From assembly GCA_003484785.1 (NCBI GenBank), contig DNAD01000271.1, positions 1 to 7,114 of the forward strand: 7,114 nt of DNA, read 5' to 3'. This DNA comes from Lachnospiraceae bacterium. Its GTDB lineage: Bacteria > Bacillota > Clostridia > Lachnospirales > Lachnospiraceae. A program made the translations under genes and the position numbers. The notes under the pieces were generated by a model. It ran no database searches, was not told the origin of the DNA, and saw only the letters and a list, made by a program, of their open reading frames with translations. The first letter of the stretch is position 1. Each line of letters opens with the position of its first letter. This document shows positions 6,125 to 7,114 of the stretch, piece after piece.

Positions 6125-7114
6125 ATGAAGGTAGAGCTTAATTCCGCAAACATAAATCAGAGTCTTGAAAGGGATTCCTTAAGCTTTAACAGCCATAACG
6201 ATCTGAACAGGAAGGAAATACAGAATAAAAGAGCCGTGGAAAACGCGGGCTTTATGCTGGATATAGGCGGGATGGGCCCCGAAAACGCGGCATACGGGAT
6301 GCAGTCGGAGCTTAAATCCGCCGAGGAGCTTATGGCGGAGGTGGGAAGCACGAACGCAGCGCTTCAGAAGGACATGATGACGGTAATGTCAAACACCATG
6401 TCCAGGGAGGACTATGCCGAGTTTGCAAAAAACGGCTATTCCATGTCGGACATGAGCGTAGAGGAGCAGGTCACCTCTTTAGATAAGCTGAAAGCAAAGC
6501 TCGCCGAGGCCGGAACGATCATAGAGGGCTACAATGACGACCTTTCCGATGAGGAGCTTTCGGAGATCGCCGGAAGCAAGGCTCTTGCGGATAAGATCGC
6601 CAAAGCCCTTAAGGAAAACGACCTTCCGGTAAACGGGGAAAACGCCCAAAACATGGTTTCGGCCATGAATAAGGCAGAGGGGATAAAGCCCCTCAGTGAG
6701 AATGCGGTAAAGTACATGGTCACAAACCGGCTGGAGCCTTCGGCAGACAACCTGTATAAGGCGGAGTATTCCTCGGGGAACAATCAGGGAAGGCAGCTTA
6801 AGGGCTATTATCAGGACAACGGCGGGTACTTTCAGAAAAAGGCCGATACCCTGGAATGGGACCGGATAAAGGATCAGGCGGAAAAGATCGTAAAGGAAGC
6901 GGGCTATAAGCCGGACAGGGAGACCATGGACAATGCAAGATGGCTTATCGAGCAGGGTATCCCTCTTACCTCTGAAAGCCTTAAGGGCCTTGGACAGCTG
7001 AGAGACATTTCTTTTCCCCTTAACGAGGACGGGCTGGTAACTTCGATGGCAGTCGGGATCGCCGACGGGAAAGCGCCCTCTGCGGCAGCTCTCAACGAAA
7101 CGGAAACCATGACG
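6125..7114 (+). CDS. DUF6240-like repeat protein, 3'-truncated by the window edge
   Basis: An open frame of 330 codons runs from ATG 6125 to the end of the window without a stop. The protein has no signal peptide or membrane segment, is rich in Lys, Glu and Met, and contains a single Trp-centred segment near residue 245. It resembles DUF6240 proteins as I recall them: a short variable N-terminus, an AAYGMQ region near 55-60, DMMTVMSNTMS (83-93), then KYMVTNRLEPSADNLYKAE (196-214), GYYQDNGGYFQKKAD and GIPLTSESL. Much of the chain is a degenerate repeat in which a short helix leads into a turn with Pro and a Glu/Asp-Asn/Ser pair, followed by another helix (about 100-119, 161-177, 181-198, 198-213, 255-274, 274-289 and 310-325). 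The function is unknown. The SigD-like promoter in front suggests expression with flagellar and motility genes, and the terminator separates it from the glycosidases. The family assignment is from memory of sequence patterns; full length is likely well beyond 330 residues. Confidence 0.75.
   Translation, partial: MKVELNSANINQSLERDSLSFNSHNDLNRKEIQNKRAVENAGFMLDIGGMGPENAAYGMQSELKSAEELMAEVGSTNAALQKDMMTVMSNTMSREDYAEFAKNGYSMSDMSVEEQVTSLDKLKAKLAEAGTIIEGYNDDLSDEELSEIAGSKALADKIAKALKENDLPVNGENAQNMVSAMNKAEGIKPLSENAVKYMVTNRLEPSADNLYKAEYSSGNNQGRQLKGYYQDNGGYFQKKADTLEWDRIKDQAEKIVKEAGYKPDRETMDNARWLIEQGIPLTSESLKGLGQLRDISFPLNEDGLVTSMAVGIADGKAPSAAALNETETMT

Overview
The window looks like a piece of a bacterial chromosome from a motile, carbohydrate-degrading member of the Clostridia, most likely Lachnospiraceae. 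The signs are moderate G+C, heavy use of AGG/AGA arginine and ATA isoleucine codons, strong AAGGAG-type ribosome binding sites, cytoplasmic-type glycoside hydrolases without signal peptides, and a final gene that resembles the DUF6240 family, which I recall mainly from Lachnospiraceae. The genus cannot be fixed from the sequence alone. All four genes lie on the + strand, are tightly packed and show similar codon use; I see no mobile element, CRISPR array, tRNA or rRNA.

Bases 1-6004 hold the 3' part of a glycan-degradation operon. It starts with the C-terminal 375 residues of an MGH1-like/GH63-GH37-type (alpha/alpha)6 glycosidase. A complete GH127 (beta-L-arabinofuranosidase-like) gene follows, its start overlapping the previous stop by ATGA. 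A complete GH78 (alpha-L-rhamnosidase-like) gene comes next; its likely start is 44 bases after the GH127 stop, and an upstream in-frame ATG overlaps that stop. None of the visible N-termini carries a signal peptide, so the complete enzymes probably work inside the cell on imported oligosaccharides that contain L-rhamnose and an arabinofuranose-like or related sugar. Pectic rhamnogalacturonan side chains are one candidate. No transporter or regulator lies in the window. The GH127 protein keeps its zinc-binding Glu/Cys set, but a glutamine sits where the characterised family member has its acid/base glutamate.

Bases 6005-6124 form the only real intergenic region. It contains a long-stem intrinsic terminator (6047-6099). 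A sequence resembling a flagellar sigma factor (SigD/sigma-28) promoter is laid over its left arm and loop.

From 6125 to the end of the window runs an open, 3'-truncated gene of at least 330 codons that resembles DUF6240 proteins. It is built from degenerate repeats of a helix-Pro-(x)-Glu-Asn-helix unit. The SigD-like promoter suggests that this gene belongs to the motility regulon and is unrelated to the glycosidase operon. The most interesting points are this promoter-in-terminator arrangement, the repeat architecture of the DUF6240-like protein and the altered GH127 active site.
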